Shown one piece after another: positions 37,409 through 46,759 of a DNA stretch of 60,263 nucleotides. This DNA comes from Sulfuricurvum sp. (lineage in GTDB: Bacteria; Campylobacterota; Campylobacteria; Campylobacterales; Sulfurimonadaceae): assembly GCA_030696775.1 (NCBI GenBank), contig JAUYRN010000016.1:1-60263 (forward strand), given 5' to 3'. Position 1 is the stretch's first letter. Each line of letters starts with the position of its first letter. The position numbers and the translations under genes are program-made. The notes under the pieces are model-generated. The model searched no databases, had not been told where the DNA came from, and was given only the letters and a program-made list of their open reading frames with translations.

Positions 37409-38285
37409 AACATTTTTATTGCTTGGAAGTCTTAGTGTCGTATTGGTGTTTATCGGCGGCTATTTAGGGGGTCAGGTGGGAATGCTCATCGCTCTCATTA
37501 TGGCAGGAGGAATGAATTTTTATGCTTATTATTTCTCAGATACAGCAATTTTGAAGCACTACAATGCAGTTGAAGTTGATCCCAGAGAAGCGCCAATGCT
37601 GTATCGCGTTGTCGAAAGACTGGTTGATCGCGCTGAGCTTCCTATGCCGAAAGTCTATATCATTCACGATCATATTCCTAATGCGTTTGCTACAGGACGT
37701 AACCCGCAGCACGCAGCTGTGGCAATTACAACGGGATTATTAGAATTACTCAACGAAGAAGAAGTGGAGGGGGTTATGGCCCATGAACTTTCTCATGTAC
37801 GCCATCGTGACATTCTCATTGCAACGGTTGCGGCCACCATTGCCGGGGCGATTGCATTTATTGCCAATATGCTCCAGTTTGGAGCAATGTTTGGAAATCG
37901 TAATAATCGAGGAATGAATCCGATTATGATGATTGCGATGGCGATTATTTTACCCATCGCGGCAAGTGTGATTCAAATGACGATTAGCAGATCACGTGAG
38001 TTTATGGCGGATGAGGGGGCTGCAAAATTGACAAGGCATCCTGAGTGGCTTCAAAGTGCTCTCGTAAAATTGACAAATTATAATGGACGAGGAGAAGTGC
38101 AGGGTGCTACACCTGAAAATGCACATATGTTTATTATTAGTCCATTTGACGGGAAAAACTTTTCATTTTCAAATCTTTTTAGAACGCATCCCACAACCGA
38201 ACAAAGATTGGAACGACTGGAAGCATTAAAAAACAAAATTGACACAGAAGACTCGTCAAAATTGTATGACCGTCATTACAGTTAA
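37395..38285 (+). CDS. htpX: Membrane zinc protease HtpX (M48B)
   Basis: This 296-aa protein has two N-terminal TM helices (about 6-25 and 28-50), the zinc motif [10 protein letters not shown], two central TM segments (about 140-200) and the third ligand region [15 protein letters not shown]. HtpX degrades misfolded membrane proteins and overlaps in role with FtsH. GGAGA precedes the ATG. It is probably coexpressed with the ankyrin gene. Confidence 0.95.
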   Translation: MEQFKTFLLLGSLSVVLVFIGGYLGGQVGMLIALIMAGGMNFYAYYFSDTAILKHYNAVEVDPREAPMLYRVVERLVDRAELPMPKVYIIHDHIPNAFATGRNPQHAAVAITTGLLELLNEEEVEGVMAHELSHVRHRDILIATVAATIAGAIAFIANMLQFGAMFGNRNNRGMNPIMMIAMAIILPIAASVIQMTISRSREFMADEGAAKLTRHPEWLQSALVKLTNYNGRGEVQGATPENAHMFIISPFDGKNFSFSNLFRTHPTTEQRLERLEALKNKIDTEDSSKLYDRHYS

Positions 38286-38288
38286 ATA

Positions 38289-38429
38289 TTATTCGTGTTC
38301 GATCTTTAGTGTAAAATAAGGCTTTTTAACCCCTGTAGAACGTGTTTTATGAAAAAAATAACGCCGATAAAAAACGTAAACAATCATCATAAAGATTAAG
38401 GCAATAATTAAAGAACCTAGCATAATCAT
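38289..38429 (-). CDS. 46-aa single-span membrane protein
   Basis: A minus-strand gene with Shine-Dalgarno AAGGAG six bases before its ATG. The 46-aa product has one long hydrophobic helix (about 3-21), a YRRYFFHKTR juxtamembrane segment and a mixed tail. It ends three bases from the convergent htpX stop and lies 57 bases from the upstream CinA-like gene's end, so it may be in that transcript. No family is recognised. Confidence 0.6.
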   Translation of the reverse strand: MIMLGSLIIALIFMMIVYVFYRRYFFHKTRSTGVKKPYFTLKIEHE

Positions 38430-38486
38430 TTTTTTCTCCTTAGAGTCTATAGTAAAGTATATCGTCATTGTAATAATAATTTTTAA

Positions 38487-39227
38487 TTATAGAATATTAA
38501 AAAGGATCGACTTGTTCGTTAGATCATGGATAAAGAGATTGAAATTATCGTCACACAATGTTTTATCGGGGGATGCAATAGAAATTTCTACTGTAGGTAT
38601 ACCCTTATTTATCATCGGAAGAGATGAAAAATCAACACTTGGATTAAGCTTTTCCATAACTTCTATAAGGGTGTTTTCACTTGTTTGAGCGATCAGTGTT
38701 TTTCGATACATCTTCTCTGCCAAGGGATAAAAACGCTCCAATGCTTCTTCAACCATAGGATGAGACATCTCTGGAAACCCCGGTATGAAAAAATAACGAT
38801 TGTCTAGATAAAACCCCGACATATTATTGATAACGTTATGCAACAATTCGGACTTTTTAGGCAACATTGCCATAGTAATACGATGGGGAAATGCCTGATC
38901 TCCAAATCGCTCAAGAATATCCGAATAAAATGATGGATGAGAAACAAGGATACCGTCACTAAAAACATCACTGGCAATTTGGCGGGTTAGATCATCAGGA
39001 GTAGACCCAATACCACCAAAACTAAACATGACACTATTAGGATCTTTTTTAATAAGGGTATAAATCGAATGGATGAGCTCTCTGTCATCTTTGATGATAA
39101 ACGTTGAAAATAAAACGTGTCCTCGATGTAAAAGAGCATCGCGAACGAAGTCAAAATGTTTGTCAATTCTGCGACCATTGAGAATTTCAGAGCCGATAAT
39201 AACGGCATAAAAGTGTGGTGTTTTCAT
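38487..39227 (-). CDS. CinA-like molybdopterin-binding-fold protein
   Basis: This 246-aa protein has the MoaB/Mog-type fold of CinA N-terminal domains: IIGSEILNGRRIDKH, then FGGIGSTPDDLTRQIAS and a FFIPGFPEMSHPM region. It lacks the C-terminal nicotinamide-nucleotide amidase domain of full CinA. Related domains act as ADP-ribose pyrophosphatases; the activity here is unknown. It is divergent from glyS. Confidence 0.82.
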   Translation of the reverse strand: MKTPHFYAVIIGSEILNGRRIDKHFDFVRDALLHRGHVLFSTFIIKDDRELIHSIYTLIKKDPNSVMFSFGGIGSTPDDLTRQIASDVFSDGILVSHPSFYSDILERFGDQAFPHRITMAMLPKKSELLHNVINNMSGFYLDNRYFFIPGFPEMSHPMVEEALERFYPLAEKMYRKTLIAQTSENTLIEVMEKLNPSVDFSSLPMINKGIPTVEISIASPDKTLCDDNFNLFIHDLTNKSILFNIL

Positions 39228-39310
39228 CTGATTATTATAGCGTAACAGCCATTTTTAACCAATATAGCGCTAAAATAAAGCTATTAAATAATGACAATTG
39301 GATAAGAATT

Positions 39311-41347
39311 ATGGTTAAACCTCTTTTAATTGAAATCGGTGTTGAAGAACTCCCAGCCGTTCCTTTGCTGAAAGAACTTGCGGAAATTGAGAAAAAATGG
39401 GCAGACGTTTTGGAAAAAAACGGTTTGTTATGTGAGTTTGAATTTTACTATACTCCTCGTCGTCTCGTGTTGTGGCATCATGAGTTTAAGACTGCCCAAG
39501 AAGATCGAACCGAAGAATTTTATGGTGCGCCGGTAGAAATGGCGATAAAAGATGGTGTGGCTACTCCTGCTGCTCTTGGTTTTGCAAAAAAATGCGGCGT
39601 TGACTTTGAACAGCTTTCACGTTCAGAAAAGGCGGGCAAAGAAGTTCTTTATTATTCCAAAAATGTTGAGGGAAAAGAGAGCTCGGATTTACTCAATGAA
39701 ATGATTAATCAGTGGATTAAAAGTCTTAATTTCGGTAAATCCATGCGTTGGGGAAGCAATACAGAGAGCTTTATTCGTCCGATTCGCTGGGTAAATGTGA
39801 TGCTGGGTGAAAAACAAGTAGATGCAGAGCTTTTTGGTGTGAAATCAGCTCCTGCAACCTACGTTCACCGTATCAGCCATTTCGAGGCTAAACCATTGGC
39901 TTCTATTCACAGCTATTTTGATGTCCTTAAAAGTGGTTCGGTCACATTATTTCCACAAGAGCGTCGCGCTACTATTTTAGAAGCCTTTAAAAACTTAGAA
40001 AATGAGTATGGAATTACAATCGAAATTGATGAAGATTTGCTCGATGAAGTTGTGGCGATTACGGAACATCCGACTCCTTTGCTTGGAAAGTTCGATGAAA
40101 GTTTTTTAGAGCTTCCTCCCGAAGTAATTATCACTTCGATGAAAGAGCATCAGCGTTATTTTCCAGTATTTAAAGAGGGTAAACTTATCAATGCGTTTGT
40201 AGTAGTTTCCAATGCCTTGGCAGATGATTTTACGCAGGTAATTGAAGGAAATGAACGTGTTTTACGACCGCGTCTCAGTGATGCATTGTTTTTTTATCAT
40301 AACGACCTCAAAAAAGGGCTCAGTACCGCTGGCTTGGAAAAAGTGGTCTTTATGAACGGTTTAGGAACATTGGCGGAAAAAATAAAACGTGAAAAAGTTG
40401 TTGCAACTACTATCGCCAACTTAATATATGATAATATTAATCCTGATCACTTAGAGCGTTCAATGGAATTGGCAAAAGCCGATTTGATGTCGGAGATGGT
40501 TTATGAGTTTACCGAACTGCAAGGACTTATGGGCTATTACTATGCTCTTGCTTTAGGGGAACCCTCTGAAGTTGCGACCGCTATCAAAGAGCAATATCTC
40601 CCTATGGGTGAAGAGAGTGAACTGCCAAGTTCAATGCTCAGTGCGATCGTTGCAATGGCGATTAAACTCGATACATTGATCGGAATGTTCAGTATCGGTG
40701 AGATTCCAACCGGTTCACGTGATCCATTTGCACTTCGTCGTGCTGTCAACGGGATTATTAAAATCGCCGTTGCGTACCAAATTCCTCTCAATTTCTCTAC
40801 TTTGATCGATCAACTCGCTTCTTTGTATCCGCAAGGCAAAGAGTACAAAAAGAACATTGAGACATTTATCATCGAGCGTCTTGCAGGGGCTTATATCGGC
40901 GTTAACTCATCAATCATCCAGTCGGTCGTGGCTAAAGGCGAAAATGTAGAGCTCGACGTCCTCGACATCGATCGTAAAATCCGTGCCGTCAATACCATCG
41001 CATCATCCGATACGTTTGTCGAAGCATTTTCCACCTTTAAACGCGTCAGCAATATCCTCAAAGACGAAGCGATGGATAGAGAATTCAGCGTCAACGAAAC
41101 TCTCTTCGACAATGATGCAGAGCGCAATCTCTACTCATCGGCGAAAGCGGTTATGGCTGCGGAGTACGAGAGCCTTGAAGAGCGTTTGGATGCACTTTTT
41201 GCGCTTAAAGCACTATTGGACACATTCTTTGATAACGTTATGGTCAATGCCGAGGATTTAAACGTTCGTGCTAACCGTAAAGCGTTGGTCGGGATGATCT
41301 ACGCAGAGATTTATTCTATTGCTGACATCAAAAATATTACTTTATGA
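39311..41347 (+). CDS. glyS: Glycyl-tRNA synthetase beta subunit
   Basis: The product is about 678 aa and begins LLIEIGVEELPA as GlyS proteins do, with FGKSMRWGS, FIRPIRW, TSMKEHQRYFP and PTGSRDPFALRRA further on, and a C-terminal anticodon-binding region. It pairs with GlyQ (not in the window) to charge tRNA-Gly. The frame is open upstream, but the ATG at 39311 is the family start. Its 3' end overlaps the FAD oxidoreductase gene by 29 bases. Confidence 0.95.
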   Translation: MVKPLLIEIGVEELPAVPLLKELAEIEKKWADVLEKNGLLCEFEFYYTPRRLVLWHHEFKTAQEDRTEEFYGAPVEMAIKDGVATPAALGFAKKCGVDFEQLSRSEKAGKEVLYYSKNVEGKESSDLLNEMINQWIKSLNFGKSMRWGSNTESFIRPIRWVNVMLGEKQVDAELFGVKSAPATYVHRISHFEAKPLASIHSYFDVLKSGSVTLFPQERRATILEAFKNLENEYGITIEIDEDLLDEVVAITEHPTPLLGKFDESFLELPPEVIITSMKEHQRYFPVFKEGKLINAFVVVSNALADDFTQVIEGNERVLRPRLSDALFFYHNDLKKGLSTAGLEKVVFMNGLGTLAEKIKREKVVATTIANLIYDNINPDHLERSMELAKADLMSEMVYEFTELQGLMGYYYALALGEPSEVATAIKEQYLPMGEESELPSSMLSAIVAMAIKLDTLIGMFSIGEIPTGSRDPFALRRAVNGIIKIAVAYQIPLNFSTLIDQLASLYPQGKEYKKNIETFIIERLAGAYIGVNSSIIQSVVAKGENVELDVLDIDRKIRAVNTIASSDTFVEAFSTFKRVSNILKDEAMDREFSVNETLFDNDAERNLYSSAKAVMAAEYESLEERLDALFALKALLDTFFDNVMVNAEDLNVRANRKALVGMIYAEIYSIADIKNITL

Positions 41348-42461
41348 TGTAATTATCGTTGGTGCAGGCATTAATGGCTGTACTAGCGCTTATACTCTCG
41401 TACAGGCAGGATTAAATGTCGCTCTAGTCGATCAGAATGGTATCGCTTCGGGTGGCAGTGGTGCGGCAGGGGCATTTATCTCCCCCAAAATCTCCAAAGC
41501 CGGTGAACTTAAAGAGATAATGAGTGAAGCGCACACCGAAGCGCTCGAATTTTACACCACCCGTTTCCCCCAGTTTACCCTCACAAAACCGCTTCTTCAT
41601 ATCGCTAATAGCCCACAAGAAGCCGATAAACTCGAATATTTCAAACTCGAAACTTCTCTAAAACACTCTGAGCTCGATGACGCATTAAAATCACTTGTAA
41701 ATGAAGAAGCGACAAATGAGAGCACTATCTATTTTGATGAAGGGGCGGTCGTTGATGCGCAGGGGGTATGTCGTGCGATGGTGGATGGAATCGATGTTTA
41801 TCTCCTCAAGGCGCAACAGCTTATCTATGAGGATGGATTATGGCAGGTCGGAGAATTGAGAGCCAAACATCTCGTACTCTCGATCGGAGCCTATCCCAAG
41901 CTCTTGCCGATTAATTATGTCGGATTAAGGGGAATTTGGGGTCATCGAATCGACATTGAAACCTCTACCCATATTCCATGTATATTACACCATCATGTAT
42001 CGATATCACCGACGACAAAAGCGGGAGTAGTTGCTATAGGTGCTACCCATGATGTCCATTATTCCCCGTTTTCAGGGGAGCTGTATGATGTAGAACAAGG
42101 AAGAGCTATACTCTTAGAAAAAGCTTCTAAAACTCTAAAATTAAATAATATTAATATCTTAAATGACTATATGGGGTTACGTTCAGGTTCAAATGACTAT
42201 CTCCCGATGTTGGGGAGTTTGGTTGATGCTGAGGCAACGCTCGAAAAATTCCCCCATTTACGGCATGGACAAGCAGTCGATTCGAGCGAATATGTTTATT
42301 ATCCAAATCTTACAATGATAAACGGTTCAGGGGGATATGGATTTGTTCTTGCTCCGTACTTGGCAAAGCGATTAAAAGAGTCTATTGTTGATGAAATAAA
42401 GATTGATCCTATTTTATCTCCGTCACGCTTTTTTCCGAGATGGGCAAAACGTCAGTCGTAA
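41319..42461 (+). CDS. FAD-dependent oxidoreductase (DAO family, possibly MnmC-like)
   Basis: This 380-aa protein begins with a Rossmann dinucleotide motif (VIIVGAGINGCTSAYTLVQAG), then ASGGSGAAGAFISPK, and ends in a GGYGFVLAPYLAKRL segment, as in DAO-family oxidases. The pattern recalls the FAD domain of MnmC, which finishes mnm5 modification of tRNA wobble uridine, but the match is not decisive. There is no ATG before the FAD motif; the TTG at 41319 is the only sensible start, inside glyS. Glycine/sarcosine-type oxidases are alternatives. Confidence 0.72.
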   Translation: MLTSKILLYDVIIVGAGINGCTSAYTLVQAGLNVALVDQNGIASGGSGAAGAFISPKISKAGELKEIMSEAHTEALEFYTTRFPQFTLTKPLLHIANSPQEADKLEYFKLETSLKHSELDDALKSLVNEEATNESTIYFDEGAVVDAQGVCRAMVDGIDVYLLKAQQLIYEDGLWQVGELRAKHLVLSIGAYPKLLPINYVGLRGIWGHRIDIETSTHIPCILHHHVSISPTTKAGVVAIGATHDVHYSPFSGELYDVEQGRAILLEKASKTLKLNNINILNDYMGLRSGSNDYLPMLGSLVDAEATLEKFPHLRHGQAVDSSEYVYYPNLTMINGSGGYGFVLAPYLAKRLKESIVDEIKIDPILSPSRFFPRWAKRQS

Positions 42462-42916
42462 ACCACTACTCCATAATTATCATCAATACGATAAAAACGC
42501 GAATCACTGGTAATACTTAAATCACCCAAACGTCCTAAATGAACATAGCTTTTCTTGTTTAATGCAATCCCGTTCTCAGTAAAAAATCGTTTGAGATTGA
42601 CGAATTTGATGTCATTAACGTATTTGTATTCAAACTGATTATAGAGACGCATTTTTTTGTATGCAAAGATATGAGAATCCATATTGAGAGTGGATGCCGC
42701 ATAGTTGGTGGGCAGGTATCCGGAGAGATCAGTAAGAGAAGTTTCGATATGTGAATATTTTTCAGGCAAAGTCTGTTTTTCGATAAAAACGTAGCGATTA
42801 AGTTTGATATGGCGACTTTCATTCCAATAGGTATAAGCCGGTGAACTAAGTTGTAGCTTTGTATTGATTTCTCGCCAAAGCCAATGTTTATCGAGTAAGG
42901 AATAGAGGGCTGACAT
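42452..42916 (-). CDS. Protein of unknown function
   Basis: This 154-aa protein is rich in Tyr, Asn and basic residues and has no clear signal peptide or TM helix. It contains YVFIEKQTLPEKYSHIE and a C-terminal YRIDDNYGVVVYD. I recognise no family. It follows the NlpC/P60 gene by seven bases and overlaps the convergent FAD gene by ten, so it is likely coexpressed with the peptidase. Confidence 0.6.
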   Translation of the reverse strand: MSALYSLLDKHWLWREINTKLQLSSPAYTYWNESRHIKLNRYVFIEKQTLPEKYSHIETSLTDLSGYLPTNYAASTLNMDSHIFAYKKMRLYNQFEYKYVNDIKFVNLKRFFTENGIALNKKSYVHLGRLGDLSITSDSRFYRIDDNYGVVVYD

Positions 42917-42923
42917 TAGCTAA

Positions 42924-43721
42924 TCATTCATTTTTCGAATCTTGAGTGTTTAAGGCTATGCGCTTAGCATACATGAAGCGTTGTCTATAGTATCCCTTGT
43001 CAATTGAGTCGTATTGAACTTTTCGCCCCGTATAGGATGCGTGAATAATCTTGCCGTCACCCGCATATATGGCTACATGGGAAGGATCAGATTTATAGGT
43101 ACGATAAAATAATAAATCACCCACTTCTAAATCTTTGAAATTCACATTTTCGCCTAATTGTGCTTGTTCTGCGGCACTGTGCGGAAGTGTAACGCCAAAC
43201 TGACGATAGACTTGCTGTGTGAAACCTGAGCAGTCGGTACGTTCTCCGTCCTTATTTCCAAAACCGTAAGGAGTGCCTAAAAATTCTTTTGCTTTGGCTA
43301 AAACACGTTCTTTAGCGGAAGTTAAATTTTCAAAAAGTGATTTTCTAGGTTTTTCTTCTGTTTTAATCGTGTTGGTTAGTAACATTGGATCAGGACAGCT
43401 ATTTAGAATCTCGGCACGCGGTGATACAGGTTTATTGATGACTAAATAGGGTAAGTCATCATTACCGATAGAAGGTTTTTTAGGTAGTGCTGGAGTGGTT
43501 GCTATGGTTGGCTGTGTAATGGTATAGGGTGTTTGAGGTTTTGTTGGAGTAAGAGTATTGATGATTTTTTTAAAAGGATTTGGCTCATCTTGAAAGGTAT
43601 CAGCGGATCGTGATACTTCACGTTCGTATTCTAAAAATAATGAGGTTTCACGTTTTGGCGTATCGGCGAAAAGATGGGTGGAAAAAAAGATAAATGTAAT
43701 AATTAGATACCTGCTAATCAT
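42924..43721 (-). CDS. NlpC/P60 peptidoglycan peptidase
   Basis: The product is about 265 aa with a signal peptide (cut near LFA), a Pro/Thr-rich linker and a C-terminal NlpC/P60 domain. The catalytic Cys is in RTDCSGFTQQVYR, with His in DPSHVAIY and a further His in KIIHASYTGR. It likely cuts cell-wall stem peptides. I chose the ATG at 43721 with AGGAGG just upstream; the frame's earlier TTG at 43766 would misplace the signal. It leads a two-gene unit with the unknown 154-aa protein. Confidence 0.88.
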   Translation of the reverse strand: MISRYLIITFIFFSTHLFADTPKRETSLFLEYEREVSRSADTFQDEPNPFKKIINTLTPTKPQTPYTITQPTIATTPALPKKPSIGNDDLPYLVINKPVSPRAEILNSCPDPMLLTNTIKTEEKPRKSLFENLTSAKERVLAKAKEFLGTPYGFGNKDGERTDCSGFTQQVYRQFGVTLPHSAAEQAQLGENVNFKDLEVGDLLFYRTYKSDPSHVAIYAGDGKIIHASYTGRKVQYDSIDKGYYRQRFMYAKRIALNTQDSKNE

Positions 43722-43873
43722 CCAACCTCCTGTATTCGTCACGATATAGTTTATTTCGAACCTCAATCATTATAAATCTAAAAAACTTTAGTTTTTATTA
43801 TAATTTAATATTCTTGTCATGCCGTTATGGTACACTACCATCAAAAACAAACAGTAAATGAGGCTAGAAATTA

Positions 43874-44821
43874 GTGAAAGAAGCAATCATACTTCTCAAT
43901 ATGGGTGGTCCTAATAATCTGCGTGAAGTTGAGATGTTTTTAACCAACATGTTCAATGACCCTGCGATTATTCGTACAAAAAGTGCATTATTACGTCGTT
44001 TTATTGCTGGAATAATTACTCTTTCGCGTGCTGAAAAATCTCAAGAAATTTATCGTCAAATCGGTGGGAAGTCACCCATAGTAGATTTAACAACTTCATT
44101 GGTTACTAAACTTCAAGCAGCGGTTGGTGATGAAGTGATTGTTGATTTTGTAATGCGTTATACCCCTCCAATGGCAAAGGAAGTAATTGAAAAACTAAAA
44201 AAAAGTGGTGTTCAAAAAGTCTATCTTATCCCTTTGTTTCCCCAATATTCAACTACTACTACCGCTTCTTCACTCGATGATTTCGAAGATACTTCGCGAC
44301 GAGTAGGTTGGTTTCCTATCATGGTTGAAATCAAACATTTTTTTACGAATGATAAGTACAACACTCTTCTCCTTACTCTTATTAAAGAAACGCTTGCTGA
44401 CAATAACCCGAATGATTTTGAATTGATTTTCTCAGCGCATGGTTTACCTCAAAAGATTGTTGATAGCGGAGATCCGTATCAGCGACATGTTAGTGCTCAT
44501 GTAGAGTTATTGAAAGATAAATTTCACAATGAAGGGATTTATTTTCGAGGAGTTCACCTGGCGTATCAATCTAAAGTAGGGCCTATGAAATGGTTAGATC
44601 CCTCTCTTGAATCGATGCTAAAGAGTTTGAATACGAAAAAAGTGATTATTGTTCCTATCGCATTTACGATTGATAATTCTGAAACCAATTATGAACTTTC
44701 AATGGAATACGCTGAAATTGCTCATGAACTTGGTTTCAGTGATTATCGTGTCTGTAAATGCCCCAATGATCATCCTGTATTTGTTGATGTTCTAAAAGAG
44801 CTTTATGAGAAAATGAAATGA
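43874..44821 (+). CDS. hemH: Ferrochelatase
   Basis: This 315-aa enzyme inserts ferrous iron into protoporphyrin. Motifs include LLNMGGPNNLREVE, YPQ-type FPQYSTTTTAS, the metal-site His in FSAHGLPQKIV and IAFTIDNSETNYEL with the catalytic Glu. The start is GTG at 43874. It begins a rightward run ending with dgkA. Confidence 0.95.
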   Translation: MKEAIILLNMGGPNNLREVEMFLTNMFNDPAIIRTKSALLRRFIAGIITLSRAEKSQEIYRQIGGKSPIVDLTTSLVTKLQAAVGDEVIVDFVMRYTPPMAKEVIEKLKKSGVQKVYLIPLFPQYSTTTTASSLDDFEDTSRRVGWFPIMVEIKHFFTNDKYNTLLLTLIKETLADNNPNDFELIFSAHGLPQKIVDSGDPYQRHVSAHVELLKDKFHNEGIYFRGVHLAYQSKVGPMKWLDPSLESMLKSLNTKKVIIVPIAFTIDNSETNYELSMEYAEIAHELGFSDYRVCKCPNDHPVFVDVLKELYEKMK

Positions 44822-44829
44822 AACTATAG

Positions 44830-45462
44830 ATGTCTAAAATTGTCATTTTTGATATGGACGGTACGCTGATTAACTCAAGTCTTGATATTACACTCTCTAT
44901 TAATCATGTACGTTTAACGTGTTACTCTCTTGAACCTTTACGGGAACAATTTGTGATTGATGCGATTAATGCACATGATCGTAACTTAGCTTCTCTTTTT
45001 TATCAAACCCAAGTATATGAAACAAAAGCCAAAGAACTTTTTGAATCCCACTATTACAATCAGTGCATACAAAATGTATATCCTTATCCTGAAATTAAAG
45101 AAACCCTTGAGCATCTTCAATCCAACGGATGTTTTATGAGCGTTGCGACCAATGCTCCCAGTATCTTTGCTAAACGTATGTTGACTCATTTGGGGATTGC
45201 AGAGTATTTTAGTTGCATCATTGGTGCAGATAATGTGGATCAAGCAAAACCGCATCCCCAAATGATTGAATTGATCTTAAACCATCATGGTTATGATCTA
45301 CACAATGACGAAGCATGGATGATCGGTGATAACAGTAAAGATATGCAAGCAGCCAGGAGTGCCAATGTCGGTACAATATTTGCTGCATGGGGCTTTAGTG
45401 ATACGGGTGAGGGTGATTATATAGCCTATACACCATCAGAAATCAGATCGATTATTTTATAA
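44830..45462 (+). CDS. HAD-superfamily phosphatase, phosphoglycolate-phosphatase-like
   Basis: This 210-aa protein carries the HAD motifs in order: DMDGTLINSS (nucleophile Asp), SVATNAPS (motif II), KPHPQMIEL (Lys) and MIGDNSKDMQAARSA (motif IV). The cap is of the small helical type, as in Gph. The exact substrate is uncertain. It lies eight bases after hemH. Confidence 0.82.
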   Translation: MSKIVIFDMDGTLINSSLDITLSINHVRLTCYSLEPLREQFVIDAINAHDRNLASLFYQTQVYETKAKELFESHYYNQCIQNVYPYPEIKETLEHLQSNGCFMSVATNAPSIFAKRMLTHLGIAEYFSCIIGADNVDQAKPHPQMIELILNHHGYDLHNDEAWMIGDNSKDMQAARSANVGTIFAAWGFSDTGEGDYIAYTPSEIRSIIL

Positions 45463-45472
45463 GGAGCTTACT

Positions 45473-46708
45473 ATGTTTGAAGTAGATCTTTTGGTGTCAA
45501 TCGTCATGATGTCGTTGCTTTTTTTACGACATATTAGTGTTTATAAAGATCGCAATAAAATAAACTATACTCCCGTGGTGTTGGCGATCGGTTTTATTGG
45601 CGGGCTTCTTCATTTTGTAATGTTGGGTGATGGGACAGGATGGCTGTTGGTCTTGCGTGAATCAATGTTGACACTGACGGTCGGAATTGTACTTTCTACG
45701 ATTATGAGCGTTATGAGTCAAACGCAAAATGCCCAAAATCAGTACACCAGTAACCTTCGTATTCAAAGTATTGTGGATGATGTAGAGCAGTTAAAACCTC
45801 TTTTTAGCACTATCAACACATCGCTTTCACGTGTAACTCAAATGGAGAGTACGACACACGAACAACTCAAAAATATTTTTAAAGAGGAAATTGAAGCACT
45901 GGGTTCAATATTGAATAATCAAAAATTCTTTATCCAAAAGGTCGAGTCTGTTTTAGCCCAGCAACAGCTTGCTCAGGAAAAATTTGAAGAGTTTAGTCTC
46001 AGCGAGCTTCCGAGTCTGGACAATGTGGTTCACCGTCATATTGATTTGCTACGCATTGCAGAACAAGATCATTTTAATCAGCTTAAAAGTGTTATCAAGA
46101 GTTCCAGTGAAGAGAAAGTTGAAATTCATAATGAATTTATTCAAATTAAGCATGCTCTCGAAAAACTTCAAAAATCGCATTCTATTGATGGCGTGATGGG
46201 AGTCATGGAACATGAGTTCTCACGTATCATTGCTGAATTCGCACGTAATATTCAAACCATTGGTTCAAAGAGTGAAAGCATCGTAACGACCCTGCTGGAA
46301 AATGAAACCATACTCAAAGCTTCTCGTGATCAAAGTGAATTGATTATGCAGCAAATGGTTTTGTCTTCCAATCAGATGCGAGAAATGAATCACAGCACCA
46401 AGGAACTTAATGAATCGTTACGACCGCTTGGATCGCTTTTTGGATCCGCGGAAGCTTTGTTTAAAGAGTTTATAGTGGCAAAAAGTGCATTGGCTGAGCT
46501 TATTGTTACTCTAGAATCGTATGAGAAGCATGAACATCGAACTCTTCGTGAGCATTTGGAAAATGTTGCCAATAACGCCATTGCGCAAATGGAACTTTTT
46601 ACCCAAAATATAGCAAAATTTGAAGAGGCTCAACGATTTGTTTCTCCTAAAGATGTACAGGAACTTTCGCACAAAGTGAAGCTTCACCAAAGCTACAATG
46701 GGGAATGA
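45473..46708 (+). CDS. Membrane protein with long cytoplasmic coiled coil
   Basis: This 411-aa protein has three predicted TM helices (about 5-19, 32-52, 62-84) followed by about 320 residues with strong heptad and Glu/Lys/Gln-rich character (VEQLKPLFSTINTSLSRV and similar). The layout resembles MotA/TolQ- or scaffold-type proteins but no known motif is seen. A Shine-Dalgarno (AAGGAG) precedes the ATG. It lies ten bases after the HAD gene. Function is unknown; a structural or scaffolding role is possible. Confidence 0.72.
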   Translation: MFEVDLLVSIVMMSLLFLRHISVYKDRNKINYTPVVLAIGFIGGLLHFVMLGDGTGWLLVLRESMLTLTVGIVLSTIMSVMSQTQNAQNQYTSNLRIQSIVDDVEQLKPLFSTINTSLSRVTQMESTTHEQLKNIFKEEIEALGSILNNQKFFIQKVESVLAQQQLAQEKFEEFSLSELPSLDNVVHRHIDLLRIAEQDHFNQLKSVIKSSSEEKVEIHNEFIQIKHALEKLQKSHSIDGVMGVMEHEFSRIIAEFARNIQTIGSKSESIVTTLLENETILKASRDQSELIMQQMVLSSNQMREMNHSTKELNESLRPLGSLFGSAEALFKEFIVAKSALAELIVTLESYEKHEHRTLREHLENVANNAIAQMELFTQNIAKFEEAQRFVSPKDVQELSHKVKLHQSYNGE

Positions 46709-46759
46709 GGAACATTTGGATAAAATGCTATTGGTAAAATAATAAAATATGGATAAATA

